Source: Gammaproteobacteria bacterium (GTDB lineage: Bacteria > Pseudomonadota > Gammaproteobacteria > SZUA-229). Taken from it: a DNA stretch of 32,354 nucleotides. Every line of letters begins with the position of its first letter. Within the stretch, counting starts at the first letter, position 1. The position numbers were made by a program, and so were the translations under genes. The notes beneath the pieces are model-generated. The model saw only the letters and a list, made by a program, of their open reading frames with translations, searched no databases and had not been told where the DNA came from. Below, one piece after another: positions 1-8,618 of the stretch. The stretch spans positions 1-32,354 of the forward strand of contig JAFLJY010000014.1 of assembly GCA_022712755.1 (NCBI GenBank). Reading direction: 5' to 3'.

Positions 1-130
1 CTTCCATGCACGTCGTCGCTCTTACGCATCCATGCGTTCGCGACATGACGTACAGGGACGTACTAATGCCGAGGTGGCATGGATGCCAATGAGCGGCGAG
101 TGCTTCCCTGCACGTCAAGGCAGACTTATA
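1..130. repeat. Palindrome-rich intergenic repeat locus 1 (CATCCATG-type hairpins)
   Basis: Nested hairpin 10-51 (ACGTC-GTCGC-tctt-ACGCAT-cc-ATGCGT-tc-GCGAC-at-GACGT) and palindrome tggcatggatgcca at 75-88; sits just downstream of the minus-strand aminotransferase stop. Confidence 0.75.
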
Positions 131-134
131 CAGA

Positions 135-1319
135 TTATTCAATAATTTGTTTGATTCTGCTCAGCGCTTTTTCAAGGCTGCCAATATCGGTGGCAAAGGA
201 CAGCCTTAAATAACCGGATAAACCAAAAGCAGAACCCGGTACCAGCGCGACATCGGCTTTTTCTAGCAGCATCTGCGCTAGTTGCACATCATCCTCTATG
301 CCGTCCAGTCGATCGATGACGGCCTGAAAACAGGGGAAGCTGTAAAACGTACCATCGCTGGGTAAAACTTTTACGCCGTCTATCGCCTTGAGTGTTTCAT
401 AGACATAATCATGGCGTTGTTTAAACACATCACACATGTCTTTGAGAAAATTCTGGTCACCATCAAGTGCGGCTTCAGCCGCGTATTGTGCGATTGAGGT
501 GGGGTTGGACGTGCTTTGCGACTGGATTTTTTTCATGCCCTTAATTAGTTCGGCTGGACCACCGCTATAGCCTATGCGCCAGCCGGTCATGGAGTAAGCT
601 TTGGAGACACCGTTAATCACAATGGTTTGTTCGGATAATTCAGGGCAGGCATTCAAAATATTAACAAAACCCTCGTCCGTCCAGACGATGTGTTCATAGA
701 TGTCGTCAGTCATCACTATAATGTTCGGATGTTTGATTAGCACCGCACCCAGTGCTTTGAGTTCATCTCTACTATAGGCTTTACCCGATGGATTAGACGG
801 ACTGTTGATAATAACCAGTTTGGTTTTATCGGTGATGGCCTGCTGCAATTGATCGGCGGTAATTTTAAACGACTGGCTTATGTCACCTTCAACAATCACC
901 GGGGTTGCATCCGCCAGTTTGACAATGTCGGGATAAGATACCCAGTAAGGTGCAGGAATAATAACCTCGTCACCTTCGTTTAATAAAGTTTGGCATAAAT
1001 TGTAAAATGCCTGCTTGCCACCGACGGATACCAGGATTTGCTCAGCGGTAAAATCAAAATTATTTTCACGTTTGAACTTGTTTATAATGGCCTGCTTGAG
1101 ACTGGCGGTGCCATCGACCGCAGTGTATTTGGTATAACCCTTGTTGATCGCTTCGATAGCTGCCTGCTTAATGTAATCAGGCGTATCAAAATCGGGTTCG
1201 CCAGCGGCCAGTCCAATAACATCGCGGCCTTCAGCGCGAAGTTGGTTGGCTAAAGCCGTTACCGCCAGGGTGGGGGAGGGTTTGACGCGTTGTACGCGAT
1301 TTGAAAGTGAGTATGTCAA
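135..1319 (-). CDS. aspC: Pyridoxal phosphate-dependent class I aminotransferase (aspartate aminotransferase-like)
   Basis: Full-length 394 aa ORF; GLAAGEPDFDTPDYIK, NSPSNPSGKAY and VSKAYSMTGWRIGY (PLP-lysine region) motifs. Confidence 0.9.
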   Translation of the reverse strand: MTYSLSNRVQRVKPSPTLAVTALANQLRAEGRDVIGLAAGEPDFDTPDYIKQAAIEAINKGYTKYTAVDGTASLKQAIINKFKRENNFDFTAEQILVSVGGKQAFYNLCQTLLNEGDEVIIPAPYWVSYPDIVKLADATPVIVEGDISQSFKITADQLQQAITDKTKLVIINSPSNPSGKAYSRDELKALGAVLIKHPNIIVMTDDIYEHIVWTDEGFVNILNACPELSEQTIVINGVSKAYSMTGWRIGYSGGPAELIKGMKKIQSQSTSNPTSIAQYAAEAALDGDQNFLKDMCDVFKQRHDYVYETLKAIDGVKVLPSDGTFYSFPCFQAVIDRLDGIEDDVQLAQMLLEKADVALVPGSAFGLSGYLRLSFATDIGSLEKALSRIKQIIE

Positions 1320-1399
1320 TGTAGTGTCCGTTGATTATTCAAACATTATAATTACTCGTGAGTTTAATTTATTTTTACTGTGGAATGTAACCGCTTAGA

Positions 1400-3412
1400 A
1401 TGATTATGTCGAAAAAATTTGATCTGCAGACAGATTATTTGCCTACTGGCGACCAGCCTGAAGCCATCAGCTTATTAAATGAAGGATTTGAAAATGGGCT
1501 AGCCAGACAGACACTGCTGGGTGTAACCGGTTCGGGCAAAACCTTCACCGTGGCAAATGTCATCAATCACTTGCAACGTCCCACCATTATTATGGCACCC
1601 AACAAAACCCTGGCAGCGCAGCTTTATGGTGAAATGAAAGAGTTTTTCCCGAGCAACGCGGTGGAATATTTTGTTTCATATTATGATTATTACCAGCCAG
1701 AAGCCTATGTGCCGGCGAGTGATACCTTCATCGAAAAAGATGCATCGGTGAATGAACATATTGAACAAATGCGCCTGTCTGCCACCAAAGCATTAATGGA
1801 AAGAGAAGACACCATTATTGTTGCTACAGTGTCCGCGATTTACGGCCTGGGTGATCCTGAATCCTACTTTTCCATGATTTTGCATCTGGTGCGTGGTGAT
1901 GTGGTTGATCAACGCAATATACTAAGGCGGCTGGCAGAATTACAGTATCTGCGGAATGATGTTGAGTTACGTCGTGGTACATATCGGGTAAGGGGAGAGG
2001 TGATTGATATTCACCCTGCAGATTCCGAGCGTGAAGCCATTCGCATCGAGCTGTTTGACGATGAAATTGAAAATCTCAGTATTTTTGACCCACTGACCGG
2101 AGAGCTGATTAAAAAAGTTGCCCGCTTTACGGTTTACCCAAAAACGCATTATGCTACCCCGCGTGAAGTGATCCTGGGAGCGATTGAGCATATTAAAGTC
2201 GAATTACGTGAGCGACTAGATGAATTACGCGACAACAACAAACTGGTGGAAGCACAACGTCTGGAACAGCGCACTCAGTTTGATATCGAAATGATGCGTG
2301 AACTGGGTTATTGTAGTGGTATCGAAAACTACTCACGCTACCTGTCCAGCCGTGCCCCTGGTGAACCGCCACCGTGCCTGTTTGATTATCTACCGGATGA
2401 GGCGCTACTCATCATTGATGAAAGCCATGTTTCAGTACCACAGATTGGTGCCATGTACAAAGGTGACCGCTCACGCAAGGAAAATCTGGTGAATTTTGGT
2501 TTTCGACTGCCATCAGCGTTAGATAATCGCCCTTTGCGATATGATGAATTTGTTGCCATGTCGCCACAAACATTATACGTGTCAGCAACGCCTGGGCCTT
2601 ACGAAGAAGAGCATTCGGATGCGGTGGCAAGGCAGCTGGTACGTCCAACAGGGTTACTTGATCCACAGATTGAAGTGCGTCCGGTAGCCACTCAGGTGGA
2701 TGATGTGTTATCAGAAATCAATAAGCGCTTGCCATTAAATGAACGCATTCTGATTTTAACCTTAACCAAACGCATGTCTGAAGATTTAACCGATTATTTA
2801 GATGAACACGGTATTCGTGTGCGTTATCTGCATTCCGATATTGATACGGTAGAGCGTGTCGAAATTATTCGTGATTTACGCCTGGGTGAATTTGATGTGC
2901 TGGTTGGCATTAACCTGTTGCGTGAAGGTCTGGATATGCCGGAGGTATCATTAATCGCCATACTCGATGCGGATAAAGAAGGCTTTTTGCGCTCCGAGCG
3001 TTCGATGATTCAAAGCATCGGTCGCGCTGCGCGTAATGTGAATGGTAAAGCCATTTTATACGCCGATAAAATAACCGGCTCCATGCAAAAAGCCATCAAT
3101 ATCACTAACGAACGCCGTGAAATACAAATGGCGTATAATGAAAAACACGGTATCACACCAACCGGTATTGTGAAAGAAGTACGTGATGTATTAGAAGCCG
3201 GTTATGGCAACAAGCACTCAAGGCAAACCATTGCCTTGCAAAAAGTTGCCGAAGAAAAAGCATTGTATCAGGCGATGACACCTAAGCAGTTAACGGCAAC
3301 CTTAAACAAACTTGAAAAACAGATGTATCAACATTCGCGTGATCTTGAGTTTGAAATGGCGGCAAAGGTGCGTGATGAGTTAGAGCGGGTTCGCCAATTG
3401 GTTAATTTTTAG
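1400..3412 (+). CDS. uvrB: Excinuclease ABC subunit UvrB (start may be the second Met at 1406)
   Basis: 670 aa; [16 protein letters not shown] Walker [13 protein letters not shown] beta-hairpin, helicase motifs ([14 protein letters not shown]), C-terminal UVR domain. Confidence 0.98.
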   Translation: MIMSKKFDLQTDYLPTGDQPEAISLLNEGFENGLARQTLLGVTGSGKTFTVANVINHLQRPTIIMAPNKTLAAQLYGEMKEFFPSNAVEYFVSYYDYYQPEAYVPASDTFIEKDASVNEHIEQMRLSATKALMEREDTIIVATVSAIYGLGDPESYFSMILHLVRGDVVDQRNILRRLAELQYLRNDVELRRGTYRVRGEVIDIHPADSEREAIRIELFDDEIENLSIFDPLTGELIKKVARFTVYPKTHYATPREVILGAIEHIKVELRERLDELRDNNKLVEAQRLEQRTQFDIEMMRELGYCSGIENYSRYLSSRAPGEPPPCLFDYLPDEALLIIDESHVSVPQIGAMYKGDRSRKENLVNFGFRLPSALDNRPLRYDEFVAMSPQTLYVSATPGPYEEEHSDAVARQLVRPTGLLDPQIEVRPVATQVDDVLSEINKRLPLNERILILTLTKRMSEDLTDYLDEHGIRVRYLHSDIDTVERVEIIRDLRLGEFDVLVGINLLREGLDMPEVSLIAILDADKEGFLRSERSMIQSIGRAARNVNGKAILYADKITGSMQKAINITNERREIQMAYNEKHGITPTGIVKEVRDVLEAGYGNKHSRQTIALQKVAEEKALYQAMTPKQLTATLNKLEKQMYQHSRDLEFEMAAKVRDELERVRQLVNF

Positions 3413-3519
3413 TGGTTTGTTAGAAAGTTTGTTAACAGCTAGTGATTGTTGCCTACACTAGGGAACAACTGAAATTTATTCGTTGTAGCCGAGCTGCAAT
3501 CATGTAAATGTGTGATTGT

Positions 3520-3704
3520 ATTAATCGTTGCGTAAGTATTCGCAGTGTGTGCTTTTTAAACTGTCGGTAGCATGGATGCTACAGTCAAGCCTATAGGGAT
3601 AGTGGAAAAAATGTTCCTGCATTTTCCACACTTCCTACATCCTTGTAGGTCGTATACGGCGGGTTTCAAAAGTACACGCTGCGAATACTTACGCAACGAT
3701 TAAT
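3520..3704. repeat. Palindromic element locus 2: about 31-bp inverted arms enclosing two CATCCNTG-type hairpins
   Basis: Arms 3520-3550 (attaatcgttgcgtaagtattcgcagtgtgt) and 3674-3704 (reverse complement, 1 mismatch); inner hairpins gtagcatggatgctac (3567-3582) and cctacatccttgtagg (3634-3649). Confidence 0.9.
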
Positions 3705-3815
3705 AAGGGCAAAAGTTGCAATATGATCGAGACGATTCAGGGTGCTTCTAATTATTATTAGTCTCAAGCCACTATGAATTTATTTCTCTAAAAACCAAAC
3801 ACTCTGAGAAAAAGC

Positions 3816-4550
3816 TTGAATAATTCACTTCATTTGTTTTTAAAATCATTATTAGGCAGTTTTCGGGACTTGCTGCCTCTCGTTCTGGTTATCGTGTTTT
3901 TTAAGTTATTTGTTTTACAACAGATGCCTGCAGATATATTTCAAATCCTTGTTGGTTTGATGTTTGTAGTCGTTGGTCTGACGTTTTTTATTTTTGGTTT
4001 GCAGCAAGGATTGTTCCCTATCGGTGAATCCATGGCGGAGGCATTTGCTAAAAAAGGCAGTGTTTTCTGGTTATTAGCATTTTCATTTTGTCTTGGTTTT
4101 GGCACCACGATAGCTGAACCAACTTTAATTGCCATTGCCAGTGAAGCATCAAAAGTTGCCGCACAGGCAGGTGTTATTGAACTAACAGAGCAGGCGAAAG
4201 ATAACTATGCGAATGGTTTGCGGTTAACGGTGGCATTCTCTGTAGGGGTTGCCATTGCATTGGGTGTGCTGCGTATCCTTTTGAACTGGCCCATTCACTA
4301 TATGATTATGACAGGTTACATACTGGTTATAATAATGACCAGTTTTGCCCCTGATGAAATAATTGGAATTGCTTACGATTCTGGCGGCGTAACCACGTCG
4401 ACAATAACTGTGCCACTGGTGACGGCGCTGGGTGTCGGTTTGGCATCATCAATTAGTGGTCGCAATCCATTTACTGACGGTTTTGGTTTGATTGCATTTG
4501 CTTCATTATTACCGATTGTTTTTGTGCTGGTTTACGGTATGGTGATCTAA
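3816..4550 (+). CDS. DUF1538 family multi-pass membrane protein (first copy; TTG start)
   Basis: Hydrophobic 244 aa; [13 protein letters not shown] and [26 protein letters not shown] motifs shared with the downstream paralog. Start codon is TTG, so the N-terminus is uncertain. Confidence 0.8.
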   Translation: MNNSLHLFLKSLLGSFRDLLPLVLVIVFFKLFVLQQMPADIFQILVGLMFVVVGLTFFIFGLQQGLFPIGESMAEAFAKKGSVFWLLAFSFCLGFGTTIAEPTLIAIASEASKVAAQAGVIELTEQAKDNYANGLRLTVAFSVGVAIALGVLRILLNWPIHYMIMTGYILVIIMTSFAPDEIIGIAYDSGGVTTSTITVPLVTALGVGLASSISGRNPFTDGFGLIAFASLLPIVFVLVYGMVI

Positions 4551-5335
4551 TGCAATTAATCTACGACTTACCGGCATTATTGTTTTCCACATTTTTCGAT
4601 ATTTTGCCGATTGCTGTTATTATTTTTAGTTTTCAACTTTTTGTTATCCGAAAGCGCATCAAGAACTTAAAAAAAGTCTTAATGGGCATGTTCTATGTGT
4701 TAATTGGTATAACATTTTTTCTTTTAGGGCTGGAAGCCGCATTGTTTCCTATCGGTCGTAGTATGGCTTTACAGTTAACAAGCCCAGAGTTTCTGGAAAG
4801 TGTGCGTATTACCGCCGGAGCATTGCAGTGGCAGGATTACTACTGGGTGTTTATTTTTGCGTTTGCTGTTGGTGCCAGTAGCACCATTGCTGAACCGGCG
4901 TTGATAGCGGTTGCGATGAAAGCCAATGAAGTATCTGGTGGAGCGATTGGAATATGGGGTTTGCGTATCGCTGTGGCTGTTGGCGCTGCTACCGGACTGG
5001 CATTAGGAAGTTATCGGATCATTATCGGCGCGCCTATGCATTATTTCATAATCGCAGGTTATGTTATCGTCGTTATTCAGACGTTTTTTTCGCCAAAATC
5101 AATTATACCTCTGGCCTATGACTCAGGTGGTGTGACAACTTCAACCGTAACCGTACCACTAGTAACGGCCTTAGGCCTGGGTTTAGCTGAAAGTGTGCCG
5201 GGACGAAGCCCATTAATTGATGGTTTTGGATTGATTGCCTTTGTTTGTTTAGGCCCCATTATTACAGTAATGGCATACGCACAACTGTCAGCGTATAAAA
5301 ATGCGCGTGCGGTAAAAAAATTGAAATTAAGTTAA
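4550..5335 (+). CDS. DUF1538 family multi-pass membrane protein (second copy, paralog)
   Basis: Overlaps the upstream stop (TAATG); contains STIAEPALIAVA and [26 protein letters not shown]. Confidence 0.82.
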   Translation: MQLIYDLPALLFSTFFDILPIAVIIFSFQLFVIRKRIKNLKKVLMGMFYVLIGITFFLLGLEAALFPIGRSMALQLTSPEFLESVRITAGALQWQDYYWVFIFAFAVGASSTIAEPALIAVAMKANEVSGGAIGIWGLRIAVAVGAATGLALGSYRIIIGAPMHYFIIAGYVIVVIQTFFSPKSIIPLAYDSGGVTTSTVTVPLVTALGLGLAESVPGRSPLIDGFGLIAFVCLGPIITVMAYAQLSAYKNARAVKKLKLS

Positions 5336-5402
5336 TGGGTAGTTAAAACAAAGATAATTCAAGTCAAAATCCAATCTATGGGTTTATTTAGGAAAATATA
5401 TT

Positions 5403-5756
5403 ATGCATTTTAAATTGATTATTTCATTTATTGAAGATTCAAAAACGGATGCGGTGATGGCCGCAGCCAGGCAGGCTGGCGCAACGGGTGCCACGGTGAT
5501 TAATCATGCACGTGGAGAAGGTATGACACAAAAGAAAACATTTTTAGGTTTGTCGCTTGAAACACAACGTGATGTGGTTTTGTTTGTTGTGGAGGAGAAC
5601 CTGAGTCGGTACATTCTTGAAAAAATAGCTGAAGTTGGTGAATTTGAAACACAGCCGGGCACGGGTCTGGCAATTCAAATAGATGTTGAAGATGCAGTGG
5701 GTGTTAAGCATCAGATTGAAAAGTTAGTGGAAGTTGTAGAGATGAAAACCCTATAA
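5403..5756 (+). CDS. PII-like (GlnB-type fold) small regulatory protein
   Basis: 117 aa; MHFKLIISFIEDSKTDAVMAAARQAGATGATVINHARGEG resembles PII/PII-like proteins; lies in the DUF1538 gene group. Confidence 0.75.
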   Translation: MHFKLIISFIEDSKTDAVMAAARQAGATGATVINHARGEGMTQKKTFLGLSLETQRDVVLFVVEENLSRYILEKIAEVGEFETQPGTGLAIQIDVEDAVGVKHQIEKLVEVVEMKTL

Positions 5757-5854
5757 ATATCTAAATATTATCGGGATTGCTTGCATTGCAAATGGTTACT
5801 GTTTGTGATTTTGTCATATTATAAAGTGTTGCATAAATAAGAGAAAAATTTATC

Positions 5855-6259
5855 ATGAATTCAGAAAGAAAAATTATCCGTGTACGTGACGTAATGAAAA
5901 ATAAATTTGATGTCATTGACGGACGAGTTACGGTCACCGAAGCATTACGTGCCATGCGACATATCGAAACAAAACTGTTAATAGTCGATAAAAGAACAGA
6001 TGATGACGAGTATGGCATGATGCTGATTTCTGATATTGCAAAAAGGGTACTGGCAAGAGATCGTTCACCAGATCGGGTTAATGTGTACGAAGTGATGGAG
6101 AAGCCGGTATTGTCAGTTCATCCAGACATGGACATTCGATATTGTGCGCGTTATTTTGTGAAATTTAATTTCTCACGCGGCCCGGTTGTAGAAAACAAAA
6201 AAGTCATTGGTGTTATCAGTCTGTCAGATATGGTGTTAAAGGGTCTGATGCATTTCTAG
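5855..6259 (+). CDS. CBS domain-containing protein
   Basis: 134 aa; IRVRDVMKNKFDVIDGRVTVTEALRAM and YEVMEKPVLSVHPDMDIRYCARYFVKFNFSRGPVVENKKVIGVISLSDMV are two CBS motifs. Confidence 0.88.
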   Translation: MNSERKIIRVRDVMKNKFDVIDGRVTVTEALRAMRHIETKLLIVDKRTDDDEYGMMLISDIAKRVLARDRSPDRVNVYEVMEKPVLSVHPDMDIRYCARYFVKFNFSRGPVVENKKVIGVISLSDMVLKGLMHF

Positions 6260-6293
6260 CGGGCATTATTTTGCAAAGATCGGGAGCGTAAAG

Positions 6294-6331
6294 CCAATAT
6301 TCTCTATATTGGGTATTCTCAAAAATGAGAA
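6294..6331. terminator. Two small hairpins between convergent genes (possible transcription end)
   Basis: ccaatat-tctct-atattgg (6294-6312) and ttctcaaaaatgagaa (6316-6331); no strong T-tract, so weak. Confidence 0.35.
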
Positions 6332-6343
6332 ATATTGTGCACT

Positions 6344-7579
6344 TTAAAAGTGATAATTCAAATCAATCTGTACAAAATTATCGAATCTGAAGCTAAATAA
6401 CGGACGGCCTTGTTTAGCGCCATGGAATGTTCTAAGTTGTGCTTCCAGTGTCCAGCTTTCACCTAAACGGCGAGAAGCCTCAATGAAGCTGCCGATGGTT
6501 TGGGTATCGGCATCGGTGGTGAAACCGGCGAGGATTTCAGTGGATTGTGCATCATTTAATACAAAACGTAATGCGGTTGCCAGATCATTATCAAAAATGG
6601 TGTCACTGATGCGTTGATCGCTGTAGTGGTATTCGACGACGAAACCTAAATCTATGCTGGAATCGCTAATGCCGACCAGGGTGTATTCAAAACCGGCAAC
6701 GGTTTTAAAACTGTTAATGTCTTTTTTAGCGCCGCTGCGCACGATGGTATTGGCGGCCTCCAGTTTCCATGTCCAGTCACCAAAAAATGCCTGACTATCT
6801 ACACCAATCTGGTTAATCAGAGAGTAAACAGGAACAACGATGGTTTCACCTGTTGGGCTTACTGCAACGGGTTTAAAGTCTGTCGGTTCACGTCCAGTAC
6901 CAGTGAATAATGAAACACCAAATTCCCATTCACCTATATAGTGTGAGTAACGCCCAGCAAAATCAACATGTTGTTTTCCTGCACTGAAGTCGTAGATGGC
7001 ATTGCGGTCGGTATCGACAATAGCCCCAGGGCGAGGCCGTCCTTCAGCACCGGGGAAGGTGCGTTCGCGAAAACCGGGTAAGATGAACAGATCAACAATA
7101 CCCCAGTCGCGTTCAGTACTGAAACGGATCATCGGTTGACCAAGTTTGTCTTCACCATCCACGTTTTCAACCTGGTCTGTTTGATTAACGATATCAACCA
7201 GATGTTGAGTTTCTGTTACTCCCCAGAATACTTTGCTGATGCCGGCGAGTACTTCCCAATTTTCATGCGAGTTTTCAAATACACCTGTCCAGGAAAGCTC
7301 ACGAATATCGCCATGTGTGCGTTGTTCATCATGCTGGTCGATGCGGTAAAAAAGTTTGACTTCAAGGTTTTGCGCGCCATTATCCCAGTCATGAAAAAAC
7401 TCAGGTTCTGCGACCGCAGATAAATAGCTGTTATGTTGTTCGCTACTTATCGGTTCTTCAAAAAAAATTCGTGTCTGCCCGCCAATATATCCCGAGAATT
7501 CACCACTATAAACAAAACCAGAAACAAAACAGCTACAAAGCAAACCAATAACAGCGAGGCAAGTTCGAATATTTTTCAT
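6344..7579 (-). CDS. Predicted outer-membrane beta-barrel/porin-like protein
   Basis: Signal peptide (MKNIRTCLAVIGLLCSCFVSGFVYSGEFSG); alternating aromatic/polar strands; C-terminal ...FVQIDLNYHF typical of OMP ends. Confidence 0.65.
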   Translation of the reverse strand: MKNIRTCLAVIGLLCSCFVSGFVYSGEFSGYIGGQTRIFFEEPISSEQHNSYLSAVAEPEFFHDWDNGAQNLEVKLFYRIDQHDEQRTHGDIRELSWTGVFENSHENWEVLAGISKVFWGVTETQHLVDIVNQTDQVENVDGEDKLGQPMIRFSTERDWGIVDLFILPGFRERTFPGAEGRPRPGAIVDTDRNAIYDFSAGKQHVDFAGRYSHYIGEWEFGVSLFTGTGREPTDFKPVAVSPTGETIVVPVYSLINQIGVDSQAFFGDWTWKLEAANTIVRSGAKKDINSFKTVAGFEYTLVGISDSSIDLGFVVEYHYSDQRISDTIFDNDLATALRFVLNDAQSTEILAGFTTDADTQTIGSFIEASRRLGESWTLEAQLRTFHGAKQGRPLFSFRFDNFVQIDLNYHF

Positions 7580-7661
7580 TTTTTATCTTCATGGATGAAG
7601 TGGCTGAAAACTGCCCCTCGGCAATTGCTCCTCGACAACTGCTCCTGCGTTGTCCTACTAC

Positions 7662-7751
7662 TGCCCATCCATGGGCATATGCATTGCCCTAATAAGTTAC
7701 ATCCATGTAACGATGCATTTTCCACACTTCCTACGTCCATGTAGGTCGTAT
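7662..7751. repeat. Palindrome-rich intergenic repeat locus 3 (three CATCCATG-type hairpins)
   Basis: tgcccatccatgggca (7662-7677), gttacatccatgtaac (7696-7711), cctacgtccatgtagg (7730-7745); 7714-7751 repeats 3618-3655 with 2 mismatches in 38 nt. Confidence 0.88.
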
Positions 7752-7796
7752 GCTGAGAATCGTCGGGAACGATTCCAGTACATTTTTCATTGCGCG

Positions 7797-8615
7797 CTAA
7801 CGAGCACGTTTAAGGCTGTTACGAGTAAAGTTCTTGTCCGTTAAGCCAGTTTTAAATTGATAATTCTCCCAGGTGAGTAATGTGCTTTTCCCCGTTTGGT
7901 GGTTCTCCATTAACATGGTATCGGGTCGCCAGTATTGATCAAGGTATTGCTGGTAATCGGTATTGTTTAAAGTTTTTAACAGGGAATTTTTGCGGTCATA
8001 AAATTCTATTTTCTCAGCAACATAGCGTTTATTATTAACCCAGACAACCTGGCGAGTGTAGCCAGAGTGTTGATACGCAGGGTAGCGTTCAATAACATAA
8101 TAGTCGATGCCATTAAGCTTTTCATCGCGGACAAATTTATACGTGTATTTTTCAATTTCCTGTGAAGCTAAATCTTCATAGGCAAATTCGCTGCCCATAA
8201 AGGGGCCGGATTTATTTTTTGAGTTGATGCGTTTGACCCGTTTTAATGCAGGTAAATACAACCATTGCTCATCAGGTTTGAGGGCGTGAGAGTGGGTAAG
8301 AAATGCGGTGCCTTTTACATCCGCAGGTTTGTCAAAAATGGACATGGATTTGTCACCGTCACCAATAACTTCCAGTGTTTTTAAGCGTATGGTGCGGGTG
8401 CTTTTGTCTCCCTGTTTGTTGCGTAACTCCATCACCATGTTGGCGGTAAAGTCGACAAAGCCGGTGTCTCGTTTATCGGCTTCAACAGCAATAGCCATGC
8501 CCCGATTTTTAGCAGACTCGTCTTCTGCCGATTCTGCATGAGCTAATATTGGAGCGAACAACACAGTGGTAATGAGTAAAATTACCTGGGCTTGAATGTT
8601 AAGTGTGGTATTCAT
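7797..8615 (-). CDS. Outer membrane lipoprotein-sorting protein (LolA-like fold)
   Basis: Signal peptide; MVMELRNKQGDKSTRTIRLKTLE, DEQWLYLPALKRVKRINSKNKSGPFMGSEFAYEDL, typical of LolA-like periplasmic partners of MMPL/RND proteins. Confidence 0.85.
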   Translation of the reverse strand: MNTTLNIQAQVILLITTVLFAPILAHAESAEDESAKNRGMAIAVEADKRDTGFVDFTANMVMELRNKQGDKSTRTIRLKTLEVIGDGDKSMSIFDKPADVKGTAFLTHSHALKPDEQWLYLPALKRVKRINSKNKSGPFMGSEFAYEDLASQEIEKYTYKFVRDEKLNGIDYYVIERYPAYQHSGYTRQVVWVNNKRYVAEKIEFYDRKNSLLKTLNNTDYQQYLDQYWRPDTMLMENHQTGKSTLLTWENYQFKTGLTDKNFTRNSLKRAR

Positions 8616-8618
8616 TTT

